From NCBI GenBank assembly GCA_003221295.1, contig QHRA01000175.1:1-41308 (forward strand): DNA of 41,308 nucleotides, in the 5' to 3' direction. The notes below the pieces were generated by a model. The model was not told the DNA's origin, did not search any database, and saw nothing but the letters and a program-made list of their open reading frames with translations. The stretch comes from Verrucomicrobiota bacterium. GTDB lineage: Bacteria; Verrucomicrobiota; Verrucomicrobiia; Chthoniobacterales; UBA10450. A program made the position numbers and the translations under genes. Shown one piece after another: positions 24,125 through 32,497 of this stretch (positions are counted from its first letter, which is position 1; every line of letters starts with the position of its first letter).

Positions 24125-24901
24125 ATGAGCAGGAATGTCGTCATCATTCCCGCGCGCTGGGGTTCGAGCCGATTTCCAGGAAAGCCACTCTATCAAATCG
24201 AGGGAACACCTTTACTTCGGCATGTCTGGGAACGTTGCCGGCGCGCACGAAAAATCGATCACACCATTATCGCGACCGATGATATGCGCATTGCAGAAGC
24301 GGCATTCGCCTGGGGCGCGGAAGTGGCACTCACGTCCCCAAAACATCAGAGCGGAACGGATCGAATCGCCGAAGTTGCGGCACGGGCGAAAAACTTCTCG
24401 ATCATCATCAACGTGCAAGGAGATGAGCCGCTGATTCAGCCCCGGTTAATCGACCGAATGGTCGAGACGCTCTTGAAAAATCGTGAGGTCGGAATCGTTA
24501 CTGCAGCGCACCCGTTCGAAAATTCTCGTGATGCGCTTTCACCGCATCAGGTGAAAGTCGTAATCGATCTCGCCGGTAACGCCCTTTATTTCTCGCGCGC
24601 GCCGGTTCCACCGACCAAGAGTAGCGGGCCCTCCCTGTTTCTCCGTCATCAGGGCATCTACGGCTTCCGCCGCGCGATGCTTTTGCAATTTGTGAAATGG
24701 AAACCAACACCGCTGGAACAGGCTGAATCGCTCGAGCAATTGCGCGCGTTGGAGAATGGTGTAAGGGTTCATGTGCTCGTCACTAAACATGGTTCGCCCG
24801 GCGTCGATACGCCGGCAGATGCCGAAGCGGTAGCCGCTTCGCTGCGCAAAGGCTCGACCTCCGCAGGGCTACGGCTAAAAAAATCGAGGGCCCGCCGATG
24901 A
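24125..24901 (+). CDS. kdsB: 3-deoxy-manno-octulosonate cytidylyltransferase (CMP-Kdo synthetase)
   Basis: Activates Kdo with CTP for transfer to lipid A. The 258-residue chain has IIPARWGSSRFPGKPL at the N-terminus, ATDD, SPKHQSGTDRIAEVA, INVQGDEPLI, YFSRAPVPP and the late PLEQAESLEQLRALENG. GSPGVDTPADAEAVAA ends the normal fold; the last ~18 residues are a basic tail (KKSRARR). Its stop overlaps the pyrG start (ATGA). Coupling with pyrG makes sense because CTP is the cosubstrate. It is preceded by a repeat element rather than an obvious promoter. Confidence 0.96.
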   Translation: MSRNVVIIPARWGSSRFPGKPLYQIEGTPLLRHVWERCRRARKIDHTIIATDDMRIAEAAFAWGAEVALTSPKHQSGTDRIAEVAARAKNFSIIINVQGDEPLIQPRLIDRMVETLLKNREVGIVTAAHPFENSRDALSPHQVKVVIDLAGNALYFSRAPVPPTKSSGPSLFLRHQGIYGFRRAMLLQFVKWKPTPLEQAESLEQLRALENGVRVHVLVTKHGSPGVDTPADAEAVAASLRKGSTSAGLRLKKSRARR

Positions 24902-26496
24902 GATACATATTCGTCACTGGCGGCGTAGTAAGTTCCCTCGGCAAGGGTCTGGCTGCGGCCGCACTCGGCACCTTGCTTGAGCTACGCGGGCTGCGGGTTG
25001 TTTTTCAAAAATTCGATCCTTATCTCAACGTCGACCCGGGAACAATGAGCCCGTTTCAGCATGGCGAAGTTTATGTGTTGAACGACGGCGCAGAAACGGA
25101 TCTCGACCTCGGGCATTACGAGCGTTTCACCAATTGCGTTCTTTCGCGGCACAATAATCTAACCAGCGGCCAGGTTTATGAATCGGTCATCAATCGCGAG
25201 CGGCGCGGCGATTACCTTGGCAAAACGGTGCAGGTCATTCCGCACGTCACTGATCAGATCAAAGCACGTATCCGCGAGCTTTCCGATGAATCAAAATACG
25301 ATGTCGTGATTACGGAAGTGGGAGGAACCACGGGTGACATTGAAGGCTTGCCATTCCTGGAAGCAATCCGGCAATTCATTCTCGAGGTCGGTCCGCAGAA
25401 TGTCGTTAACATTCATGTCACGCTTGTTCCTTATATTAAGGCGGCGCGGGAATTAAAAACCAAGCCGACCCAGCAAAGCATCGCAAAGTTGCGCGAGATC
25501 GGTCTGCAACCGCAGGTCTTGATGTGCCGGACCGAGCACGCGCTGGACGTGGAGTTGCGCCAGAAGCTTTCGATGTTTTGCAACGTCGCACCGGAAGCTG
25601 TGATCGAAGTGCGTGATGTCGCACACACTATTTACGAGGCGCCGCTGATGTTTCACGCCGAAGGACTCGATGCGCTTGTTTGTAAATTGCTCGGTCTACA
25701 AACGCCGGAGCCTGATCTGAGCAACTGGCGCAAGTTTGTCGAGCGCGTGGTCTCGCCCAAAAAACGGGTGAAGATCGCGGTCGTAGGCAAATACATCGAT
25801 TTGCAGGACGCCTACAAATCCATCTACGAATCGTTAACCCATGCCGCCGCCAGCCAGGATTGCGGGATCGATCTGAAATTGATCGATGCGGAGCGGCTCC
25901 AGGATGGAGTGGATGGCCAGCTCAAAGATGTAGCCGGCGTGCTCATTCCCGGCGGCTTTGGCGACCGCGGGGTGGAAGGAAAAATTAAAGCGGCGCGTTT
26001 CGCCCGCGAAAATAAGCTGCCCTATCTTGGCCTTTGCCTCGGCATGCAGGTGGCTACGATCGAGTTCGCGCGCAATGTCTGCGGCATCGCCAGCGCTAAT
26101 AGCGCCGAGTTCGATCAGACCTCTTCCGATCCGGTGATTTGTTTGCTCGATGAGCAACGCGAGGTGACCAACAAAGGCGCCAGCATGCGGCTTGGAACGT
26201 GGCCGACAAAGATTCAACCCGGTACCCTCGCGGAGAAGATTTATGGAAGCGACGAAGTGCTCGAGCGCCATCGGCATCGTTACGAGTTCAACATGAAATA
26301 TCGTGAGCAAATGCGCGAGAAAGGCTTCGAAATTTCCGGCACTTCCCCCGATGGCTCGCTCGCCGAGTTGGTTGAGTTACGCGATCACCCCTATTTTTTG
26401 GCCTGCCAATATCACCCCGAATTTCAGAGCAAACCGAACAAGCCGCACCCGTTGTTCAAAGCGTTTATCCAGGCTGCATTGGCGCATCAGGGCTAG
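24898..26496 (+). CDS. pyrG: CTP synthase
   Basis: Makes CTP from UTP, ATP and glutamine. The 532-residue length is normal. The synthetase domain starts [17 protein letters not shown] and includes [32 protein letters not shown] and RTEHALD. The C-terminal class I glutamine amidotransferase domain has the nucleophile motif LGLCLGMQ and a His-x-Glu in [21 protein letters not shown] is the oxyanion region. It is translationally coupled to kdsB by a four-base overlap and followed by a repeat region. Confidence 0.98.
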   Translation: MRYIFVTGGVVSSLGKGLAAAALGTLLELRGLRVVFQKFDPYLNVDPGTMSPFQHGEVYVLNDGAETDLDLGHYERFTNCVLSRHNNLTSGQVYESVINRERRGDYLGKTVQVIPHVTDQIKARIRELSDESKYDVVITEVGGTTGDIEGLPFLEAIRQFILEVGPQNVVNIHVTLVPYIKAARELKTKPTQQSIAKLREIGLQPQVLMCRTEHALDVELRQKLSMFCNVAPEAVIEVRDVAHTIYEAPLMFHAEGLDALVCKLLGLQTPEPDLSNWRKFVERVVSPKKRVKIAVVGKYIDLQDAYKSIYESLTHAAASQDCGIDLKLIDAERLQDGVDGQLKDVAGVLIPGGFGDRGVEGKIKAARFARENKLPYLGLCLGMQVATIEFARNVCGIASANSAEFDQTSSDPVICLLDEQREVTNKGASMRLGTWPTKIQPGTLAEKIYGSDEVLERHRHRYEFNMKYREQMREKGFEISGTSPDGSLAELVELRDHPYFLACQYHPEFQSKPNKPHPLFKAFIQAALAHQG

Positions 26497-26678
26497 GTCC
26501 GAGCCGGACTCGCATTAATCTTCGCAGCCGGGGCGACGGCAGTGTGCGCCTTTGAGCGCTGGTGCAGCCTCAACTTCTGCCAGGTGCGGTCATCCTGAGC
26601 GCAGCGAAGGACCGCACAAAGCTCGTTAACGACCTGGAACATTGTGAGCTCCTCGCCGTCTGCGCGGCTCGGGATGAC
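26496..26678. repeat. Intergenic repeat, second copy of the GTCATCC/GGATGAC family
   Basis: GTCATCCTGAGC (26589-26600) and GCTCGGGATGAC (26667-26678) are inverted with one mismatch. The terminal 21 bases match 24102-24122 exactly. GGTCCGAGCCGGACT at its left edge also matches the first copy. It fills the gap between the convergent pyrG and sua5 genes. No T-run terminator is seen. Confidence 0.75.
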
Positions 26679-26707
26679 GGATGGATGTGCGCGGCGCGAT
26701 CCAATAA

Positions 26708-27760
26708 TTAGGGAGCGGTCCCGGTCGATGCGCGTTCTAATCGGTCGTTAATCGCCGCGCCAATCCCCTCCTCCGGAACACGTTCGGCCACAATGAGATC
26801 GAGATCTTGCGCGTCCAGTTCGCGCAGCATTCCAAAGAAATTCGCCGCGGCTTCGCGTAGATCGCTTCGCTCACTTAAGTAACGTATCACCGTGAACCCT
26901 ATGAACTTGGCCGGTGCGCTTGTAGCCGCGGTCGCCGGCCGCGGCTTCGGTTTCGAACTCTGATAACTTACGGGGCCGCGGCCAGCGACCGCGGCTACAG
27001 ACGGAAAGCAAAGCGCACCGATTCGTTTGCCGGCTGGTGGCGAGAAATTCTTCAAATCATCAACCACGATCAATTTCGTTCGGGGCGCGTAGTGTGTCGG
27101 CAATTGCCCGGGCGCGCTAACAGGGGCCGATGATGTTTGTTCACGAACTTCAGCAAATGGACGAAGCATCTCGTTCGTGATCGGCCCGCGCCGCAATACC
27201 TCAATCACGCCATTTGTAATTTGAATAATGGTCGATTCGATTCCGTGCTCCGTCGCACCGCCATCAACAATCAGCGGAATACGGCCGCTTAACTCATCGA
27301 ACACGTGTTGCGCCGTTGTTGGGCTGATACGCCCGAACCGATTCGCGCTCGGCGCCGCCAGCGGGCGATTCAGCGTCCTGACCACTTCGCGGAAAACCCG
27401 ATGCGCGCTCATTCGCACCGCCACCGTTTGCAAACCCGCCGTGACAATGTCCGGAACAATTTCGTGCTTCGGAAAAATAATCGTCAACGGCCCGGGCCAG
27501 AATTTTTCCATTAACTTGTGTGCGGCTTGCGATCCAATAATCGCGATCTCGTCCAGCGCCTCCTGATTTGGCAAATGTACAATCAGCGGGTCAAAGCGCG
27601 GACGTTCTTTTGCCTCGAAAATTTTGGCGACCGCATCTGGATTGAGAGCGTCGGCCGCCAGTCCGTAAACCGTCTCAGTCGGGAGAGCGACCACTTCGCC
27701 GTCCCGCAAAAGCCTGATCGCTTTCGCGCACTCATGCGCGGAAACGATTTCCGTTTTCAC
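26708..27760 (-). CDS. sua5: L-threonylcarbamoyladenylate synthase (Sua5 type), with an in-frame palindrome
   Basis: Makes threonylcarbamoyl-AMP for the t6A37 modification of ANN-reading tRNAs. The 350 residues have an N-terminal YrdC domain (~1-200: [89 protein letters not shown]). The C-terminal Sua5 domain starts after the [12 protein letters not shown] linker. Inside that domain, residues ~255-280 are encoded by a 24-base inverted repeat and read VAAVAGRG...KPRPATAAT, the same peptides as in the dehydrogenase fusion. The insertion falls after GALCFPS and before KFIGFTV, presumably in a loop. The start overlaps the purE stop by four bases. Confidence 0.94.
   Translation of the reverse strand: MKTEIVSAHECAKAIRLLRDGEVVALPTETVYGLAADALNPDAVAKIFEAKERPRFDPLIVHLPNQEALDEIAIIGSQAAHKLMEKFWPGPLTIIFPKHEIVPDIVTAGLQTVAVRMSAHRVFREVVRTLNRPLAAPSANRFGRISPTTAQHVFDELSGRIPLIVDGGATEHGIESTIIQITNGVIEVLRRGPITNEMLRPFAEVREQTSSAPVSAPGQLPTHYAPRTKLIVVDDLKNFSPPAGKRIGALCFPSVAAVAGRGPVSYQSSKPKPRPATAATSAPAKFIGFTVIRYLSERSDLREAAANFFGMLRELDAQDLDLIVAERVPEEGIGAAINDRLERASTGTAP
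26922..26998. repeat. In-frame 24-bp inverted repeat in sua5
   Basis: The arm at 26922-26945 and the arm at 26975-26998 are inverted repeats with one mismatch over 24 bases, separated by 29 bases. The 26975-26998 arm is identical to 5227-5250. It is read on the minus strand in the same frame as in the dehydrogenase gene. Confidence 0.92.
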
Positions 27761-28251
27761 TTCGGCAGTTTCGCCGCCAGCACGGCTTCAGTCTGTTTTT
27801 TGCGAAAAGCCTGAAGATTTTGGCGAATCTTCTTGTCGGAAATCGCGAGAATCGCTGCCGCCAAAAGCGCCGCGTTCTTCGCACCCGCAGATCCAATCGC
27901 GAGTGTGCCAACGGGAATGCCTCCCGGCATTTGCGCCGTCGAAAGGAGCGAGTCTAAACCATGCAAGGCGGACGACTGAATCGGGACCCCGAGCACAGGT
28001 AGCCAAGTATGAGCCGAGATGACGCCAGCGAGATGCGCCGCGCCTCCGGCCGCTGCGATCATCACGCGAATGCCGCGATCAGCCGCTTCACGCGCAAACT
28101 TGGCGGTGGCGTCGGGAGTGCGATGAGCAGACAGAACGTGTGCCTGGTTTGCAATCCCAAGCTCATCGAGCGTTTTCACGCAAAGGGACATCGTTTCCCA
28201 ATCTGAGGAGCTGCCCATGATTACAGCGACGAGCGGTGGCGTTTTCGGCAT
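27757..28251 (-). CDS. purE: N5-carboxyaminoimidazole ribonucleotide mutase
   Basis: Class I PurE, which isomerises N5-CAIR to CAIR in purine synthesis. The 164-residue length is normal. [14 protein letters not shown] at the N-terminus, [44 protein letters not shown] and [13 protein letters not shown] are all diagnostic. purK is not adjacent. The stop overlaps the sua5 start, so the two are coupled. It is divergent from aroK. Confidence 0.97.
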   Translation of the reverse strand: MPKTPPLVAVIMGSSSDWETMSLCVKTLDELGIANQAHVLSAHRTPDATAKFAREAADRGIRVMIAAAGGAAHLAGVISAHTWLPVLGVPIQSSALHGLDSLLSTAQMPGGIPVGTLAIGSAGAKNAALLAAAILAISDKKIRQNLQAFRKKQTEAVLAAKLPK

Positions 28252-28329
28252 GGGCCAATCTTAACGATGTTGCGATTGCCGCAACGCGATTTGCGATGTC
28301 ACCAGTGTGCTTTGCGATTATCGTGCTGT

Positions 28330-28842
28330 GTGAACGCGGGCGACAATGGCATTGCCCTGATCGGCTTCATGGGCGCGGGAAAATCAGCGGTTGGGCGTGA
28401 ACTGTCGCGCCGCACTGGCTGGCCTCGACATGATACCGACGAAATGATTCGCGCCCAGTTCGGCATTTCGATTCCGGATATTTTCGCGCGCCACGGCGAG
28501 CTGGCGTTTCGCGATGCCGAAACGACACTGCTCAAAACTTTGCAACCCGGACTGGGAGGGATCGTCGTAACCGGAGGAGGAATTGTTTTGCGCGAAGAAA
28601 ATGTGCGCCTTTTGCGCCGGATGGGCCGCATCATTTGGCTCGATGCCGATGAAGAAATTCTGTGGCAACGTGCTTCACGTCACAGTACCCGTCCTCTGCT
28701 CCAAACCCCGGACCCGCGGGCGCGATTTGCCGAGTTGCTGCGGGAACGACTACCACTCTATCAGACGGCGACGGATTATCGCATCAACACCTCAAGCAGC
28801 AGCATCGCGGAAGTGACGGACGAGATTATCGCGCTACTCTAG
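28330..28842 (+). CDS. aroK: Shikimate kinase
   Basis: Phosphorylates shikimate in the chorismate pathway. The ORF track starts at 28267 with a Cys/Arg-rich leader. I choose the GTG at 28330 (170 residues) because the P-loop IALIGFMGAGKSAVG should be within ~20 residues of the start. Other marks are DTDEMI, FARHGELAFRDAE (shikimate-binding Arg), VTGGGIVLREEN and RPLLQTPDP in the lid. The usual LID arginine pattern is present. It is followed by queG after 75 bases. Confidence 0.93.
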   Translation: MNAGDNGIALIGFMGAGKSAVGRELSRRTGWPRHDTDEMIRAQFGISIPDIFARHGELAFRDAETTLLKTLQPGLGGIVVTGGGIVLREENVRLLRRMGRIIWLDADEEILWQRASRHSTRPLLQTPDPRARFAELLRERLPLYQTATDYRINTSSSSIAEVTDEIIALL

Positions 28843-28917
28843 CGTTGATCCGATGCAACTGCCCAGGATTTCCGAAATATCTCGCTCCACCGAGTTATTT
28901 GGGAGTGAGCCTCTCCT

Positions 28918-30009
28918 ATGAAGATAGAGAACGGGTCAGCTGATACGCGTGCCCAAGTTGTCGCACTGGCGCGCGAGCTCGGATTTGATCTTTGTCACTT
29001 CGCGAAAGCAGAAACGCCGGAGCACGCCGCGGAATTTCGAGATTGGCTTGATCGGGGCGATGCCGGTGAAATGAATTATCTCGCGCGTAACTCGGCGCGG
29101 CGGTGCGATCCGCGGCAGATATTACCGGATGTGAAAACGGTGATCGTTCTCGCGCTCAATTATTTTCAGGGAAGGGAATCTGCAGCGGCAGGCATGTCGC
29201 CTGCAAAGGGTGCGACCGGCCCGGCCGCCACCACAGGGCGCATTGCGCGTTACGCCTGGGGGGACGATTACCACGGATTGATCGAAAAGAAACTGGCGGT
29301 GATCGATCAATTTCTGCGCGAATGCGGCGGTAGACAGAAATGTTATGTGGACACCGGGCCGATGCTGGAGCGCGATCACGCCGCGAGTGCCGGCATCGGC
29401 TGGCATGGCAAAAGCACGATGTTGTTGAACCGCGAACTCGGGACCTGGTTTTTTCTCGCGGAGATTTTGACCACGCTGGAGTTTGCGTCGGACACCGCGC
29501 AAAAAAATTACTGCGGACGTTGCACTCGCTGCATCGATGCCTGTCCGACCGGCGCGATCACCGCGCCGCATCAGGTAGATGCGCGGCGTTGCATTTCCTA
29601 CCTGACGATCGAATTAAAAGGTTCGATCCCGATCGAATTGAGGCCGCTGATCGGCGATCGCATCTACGGTTGCGACGATTGCCTGGATGCCTGTCCTTGG
29701 AACCGTTTCGCCAAGGTCTCGCGCGAAACGGCCTTCGCGATGCGGCCCGAGGTCGCGGCGATGAAGTTGCGCGATTATCTAGGGCTTGATGACGACAAAT
29801 TTCGCCGGCTCTTTCGCAATTCGCCAACCAAGCGCACGAAACGGCGCGGGTTACTGCGAAACGTTTGCGTGGCGTTGGGAAACGTCGGAACGATCGATGA
29901 TTTGCCAGCATTGGAGCGGGCAGCGGTCGATGCGGAGCCACTAATTGCGGAGCACGCGCAATGGGCGATCGAGCGAATCAAGGAGCGCGCGTTTGCAGTG
30001 AATTGCTGA
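28918..30009 (+). CDS. queG: Epoxyqueuosine reductase
   Basis: A cobalamin- and 4Fe-4S-dependent enzyme that reduces epoxyqueuosine to queuosine in tRNA wobble position 34. The 363 residues include LGFDLCHFAKAETP, GEMNYLARNSARRCDPRQ, GRIARYAWGDDYH, SAGIGWHGKSTMLLN, and two ferredoxin-type clusters, CGRCTRCIDACPTGAI and CDDCLDACPWNRF. A C-terminal HEAT-like end (RNVCVALGNVG...HAQWAIERI) is present. Between NYFQG and GRIARYAWG the linker is a few residues longer than usual. It is coded by a small palindrome (GCAGGC/GCCTGC, 29188-29204), giving AAAGMSPAKGATGPAATT. Confidence 0.95.
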   Translation: MKIENGSADTRAQVVALARELGFDLCHFAKAETPEHAAEFRDWLDRGDAGEMNYLARNSARRCDPRQILPDVKTVIVLALNYFQGRESAAAGMSPAKGATGPAATTGRIARYAWGDDYHGLIEKKLAVIDQFLRECGGRQKCYVDTGPMLERDHAASAGIGWHGKSTMLLNRELGTWFFLAEILTTLEFASDTAQKNYCGRCTRCIDACPTGAITAPHQVDARRCISYLTIELKGSIPIELRPLIGDRIYGCDDCLDACPWNRFAKVSRETAFAMRPEVAAMKLRDYLGLDDDKFRRLFRNSPTKRTKRRGLLRNVCVALGNVGTIDDLPALERAAVDAEPLIAEHAQWAIERIKERAFAVNC

Positions 30010-30074
30010 ATCTGTAATCATTACCAGCCGCGTCTAACGGGTATGTGCCTGAACCATTTAATCTTTAAATAGTC

Positions 30075-30080
30075 AAGGAG
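30075..30080 (+). promoter_or_regulatory. Ribosome-binding site deciding the TTG start of the MacA-like gene
   Basis: AAGGAG stands six bases before the TTG at 30087 and 18 bases before the next ATG (30099). This favours the TTG start. Confidence 0.7.
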
Positions 30081-30086
30081 CGTCTA

Positions 30087-31490
30087 TTGCAGCCCGCAAT
30101 GCACCAGCAGGTAACGAGCCCATCCCCCGCGAAGCCGACCGGGGCAGGCGCGCCCACACCGGCCGTCTCGCCGAGGCGGCGGAAATCACAGCGCCGACGT
30201 TACATCCTCATCGGAATTGGCGCGTTGATTTTGCTTGGGATCGTCGGCGCGGTCATCGTAAGTAAGCGCGAGAAGCCGATTCCAGTGACAACGGAGAAGG
30301 CGGCGAAGCGAACGATCCTGCAGCTGGTTTCGGCGACTGGTAAAGTTCAACCGGAAACGGAAGTGAAAATTTCGCCGGAAGTGGCGGGTGAAATTATCGA
30401 GCTCCCGGTGATTGATGGGGCGCAAGTGAATAAGGGCGACCTGCTCGTCAAGGTCAGACCCGATTCCTACAAGGCCCTGCTGGAGCAACAGGAGGCGGCG
30501 ATCAGCGCGGCCAGGGCGACGAATCTTCAACAAAAGGCGACGATGATGAAGACGGAGCAGGATCTCAAACGTGCCGATGACATGTACAACAAGAAAACGA
30601 TTTCGATACAGGAGTACAACACCGCGCAGGCCGCTTACGATGTGGCGAAAAATACTGTCGAAAGCTCGCTCCACGAAATCGAACGAGCGCAGGCCGGATC
30701 CAGTCAGGCGCGGGATCAACTTTCCAAAACCACGATCTATTCGCCAATCGATGGCACGGTGACGATCTTAAACAGCAAACTCGGCGAGCGCATCGTCGCC
30801 ACCAATCAGTTCGCCGGCACCGAAGTGATGCGAGTGGCCGACCTTGGCCACATGGAAGCGCGCGTTGATGTGAACGAAAACGATGTTGTGAATGTGAAGG
30901 TCGGCGATAAGGCAAGTGTGAAGGTCGACGCTTATGGCGATCGCAAATTTCACGGCACCGTTTATCAGATCGCGAACACCGGGACGACAACGGGCGCGGG
31001 CACGCAGGAAGAAGTCACAAATTTCCAGGTCAAGATTCGAATCGACGATCACGATGTCCTGTTGAGACCAGGGCTGAGTTGCACGGCCGATATCGAGACC
31101 GACATGGTGAAAGACGTGGTGGCGGTGCCGATGCAGGCGGTAACGATCCGCACCGGCGACAGCAATTTGAGTCCGGAGGAGATCGAAAAGAAAAAACAAA
31201 AAATCGCCCAGCGCGATAAAGGCGACAACAGCGCCGAGCTTGTGAACGAGCGTCAGGAAAAAGTGACCCACAAAGAGGAGCGCGAGAAACTGGCGAAAGT
31301 CGTGTTTTTGAAAAAAGGGAGCAAGGCGCAGTTGGTCAAAGTGACGACCGGAATCGCGGACGACACTTACATGGAGATTAAGAGCGGTATTCAGCCGGGC
31401 GACGAAGTAATTTCGGGAAGTTACAGCGCGATCAGCCGGAAGTTGAAGGAAGGCGCCAAAGTTACCTACGACAAGGAGGCGACGAAATAG
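30087..31490 (+). CDS. macA: Periplasmic adaptor subunit of an ABC exporter (MacA-like)
   Basis: A membrane-fusion protein that links an inner-membrane ABC permease to the envelope. The 467-residue chain starts with TTG and has a Pro/Arg-rich cytoplasmic N-terminus. A single helix lies at ~39-60 (YILIGIGALILLGIVGAVIV). The lipoyl half-motifs follow (KISPEVAGEIIELPVIDGAQVNKGDLL and TTIYSPIDGTVTI) around a coiled-coil hairpin at ~130-215. The beta-barrel and membrane-proximal domains then run to the end. A highly charged insertion (~357-405, EKKKQKIAQRDKGDN) sits late in the protein and is unusual for MacA. The ATPase and two permeases follow in order. Confidence 0.93.
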   Translation: MQPAMHQQVTSPSPAKPTGAGAPTPAVSPRRRKSQRRRYILIGIGALILLGIVGAVIVSKREKPIPVTTEKAAKRTILQLVSATGKVQPETEVKISPEVAGEIIELPVIDGAQVNKGDLLVKVRPDSYKALLEQQEAAISAARATNLQQKATMMKTEQDLKRADDMYNKKTISIQEYNTAQAAYDVAKNTVESSLHEIERAQAGSSQARDQLSKTTIYSPIDGTVTILNSKLGERIVATNQFAGTEVMRVADLGHMEARVDVNENDVVNVKVGDKASVKVDAYGDRKFHGTVYQIANTGTTTGAGTQEEVTNFQVKIRIDDHDVLLRPGLSCTADIETDMVKDVVAVPMQAVTIRTGDSNLSPEEIEKKKQKIAQRDKGDNSAELVNERQEKVTHKEEREKLAKVVFLKKGSKAQLVKVTTGIADDTYMEIKSGIQPGDEVISGSYSAISRKLKEGAKVTYDKEATK

Positions 31491-31503
31491 TCAGAGATGA
31501 ATA

Positions 31504-31545
31504 GTGAGAAGTGAAGGTTGCTCTCTTTCTCTTTTCACTTCTCAC
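31504..31545. repeat. Perfect 12-bp hairpin between the adaptor and ATPase genes
   Basis: GTGAGAAGTGAA (31504-31515) pairs with TTCACTTCTCAC (31534-31545). The flanking bases continue the same motif imperfectly (CAATCACTTCTTACC). The tracked GTG start of the ATPase gene lies in this hairpin and is unlikely to be used. Confidence 0.8.
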
Positions 31546-31578
31546 CAATCACTTCTTACCTCTCATCGATTGCGACAT

Positions 31579-32325
31579 ATGGTGACTTCCACTCGCCCCG
31601 TCGGTCCGCTAGTCATCGACATTGAAAACATCACGAAGGATTACGTGATGGGCGAAGAAACCGTGCACGCGTTGCGCGGGGTGTCGTTGCAGATTCACAA
31701 GAACGAATACATCGCCATCATGGGCCCGAGCGGCAGCGGAAAATCGACCCTCATGAACATGCTTGGTTGCCTCGATACTCCGACTTCAGGACGCTATGAA
31801 TTTAATGGAAAAAATGTGGCGGAAATGAACGATGACGAGCTGGCTGCGATCCGAAATCGCGAGATCGGCTTTGTTTTTCAAACGTTCAATCTCCTGCCGC
31901 GCTCGACTAGTTTACGCAATGTCGAGTTGCCATTGATCTACGCCGGGATCGATCCGGACACGCGTGAGGAAATGGCTACCCATGTCTTGCACGAAGTTGG
32001 CTTGGGCGATCGGATGAATCACAAGCCAAACGAACTATCCGGAGGTCAACGGCAGCGCGTTGCTGTTGCGCGGGCGCTGGTGAACAAGCCTTCCATCATT
32101 TTGGCCGATGAGCCCACTGGGAACCTCGATTCGAAAACGGGCGAAGAAATCATGGCGTTGTTTGAAGATTTGTACCAACGCGGCAACACCATCATCCTGG
32201 TCACGCACGAGCGCGACATCGCGGTGCATGCGCGGCGCACGGTGCATTTGCGCGACGGTTTAATCGAGACCGACCATGCAGGATTTATTCCGGAACTCGA
32301 CCTCGTCGCGCTAGAGCGACCATGA
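31579..32325 (+). CDS. ABC transporter ATP-binding protein (MacB/LolD-type)
   Basis: The ATPase of the exporter. From the ATG at 31579 it has 248 residues, the usual size for the LolD/MacB ATPase family. [25 protein letters not shown] leads into Walker [11 protein letters not shown]-loop [13 protein letters not shown], signature [15 protein letters not shown], Walker [13 protein letters not shown] and the H-loop in [11 protein letters not shown]. In canonical MacB the ATPase is fused to the permease; here they are separate genes. It is separated from the first permease by a complex palindromic element. Confidence 0.95.
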   Translation: MVTSTRPVGPLVIDIENITKDYVMGEETVHALRGVSLQIHKNEYIAIMGPSGSGKSTLMNMLGCLDTPTSGRYEFNGKNVAEMNDDELAAIRNREIGFVFQTFNLLPRSTSLRNVELPLIYAGIDPDTREEMATHVLHEVGLGDRMNHKPNELSGGQRQRVAVARALVNKPSIILADEPTGNLDSKTGEEIMALFEDLYQRGNTIILVTHERDIAVHARRTVHLRDGLIETDHAGFIPELDLVALERP

Positions 32326-32350
32326 GGTATCGCCACCGAATTCTGATTTC

Positions 32351-32486
32351 GGGGAGCGCAGGCTGCCAGCCTGCAGTTCGCGGCAGCTTGCCGCGAACAG
32401 TCTTTCCACTTCCCTCGATATTTGCGCCCACAAACATGCATTCGGCAAGGCTGCCGAATGCTACAGGCTGGCAGCCTGTGCTCCCC
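32351..32486. repeat. Two-leaf palindromic element (outer 23-base inverted repeat, two inner perfect hairpins)
   Basis: The outer arms 32351-32373 and 32464-32486 are inverted repeats with 22 of 23 bases matching; each contains CAGGCTGCCAGCCTG or its complement. Inside are two perfect 10-base-pair hairpins: GTTCGCGGCA/TGCCGCGAAC (32376-32398) and GCATTCGGCA/TGCCGAATGC (32438-32461). It fills almost the whole gap between the ATPase and permease genes of one operon. Confidence 0.92.
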
Positions 32487-32497
32487 GGAACCACAGG

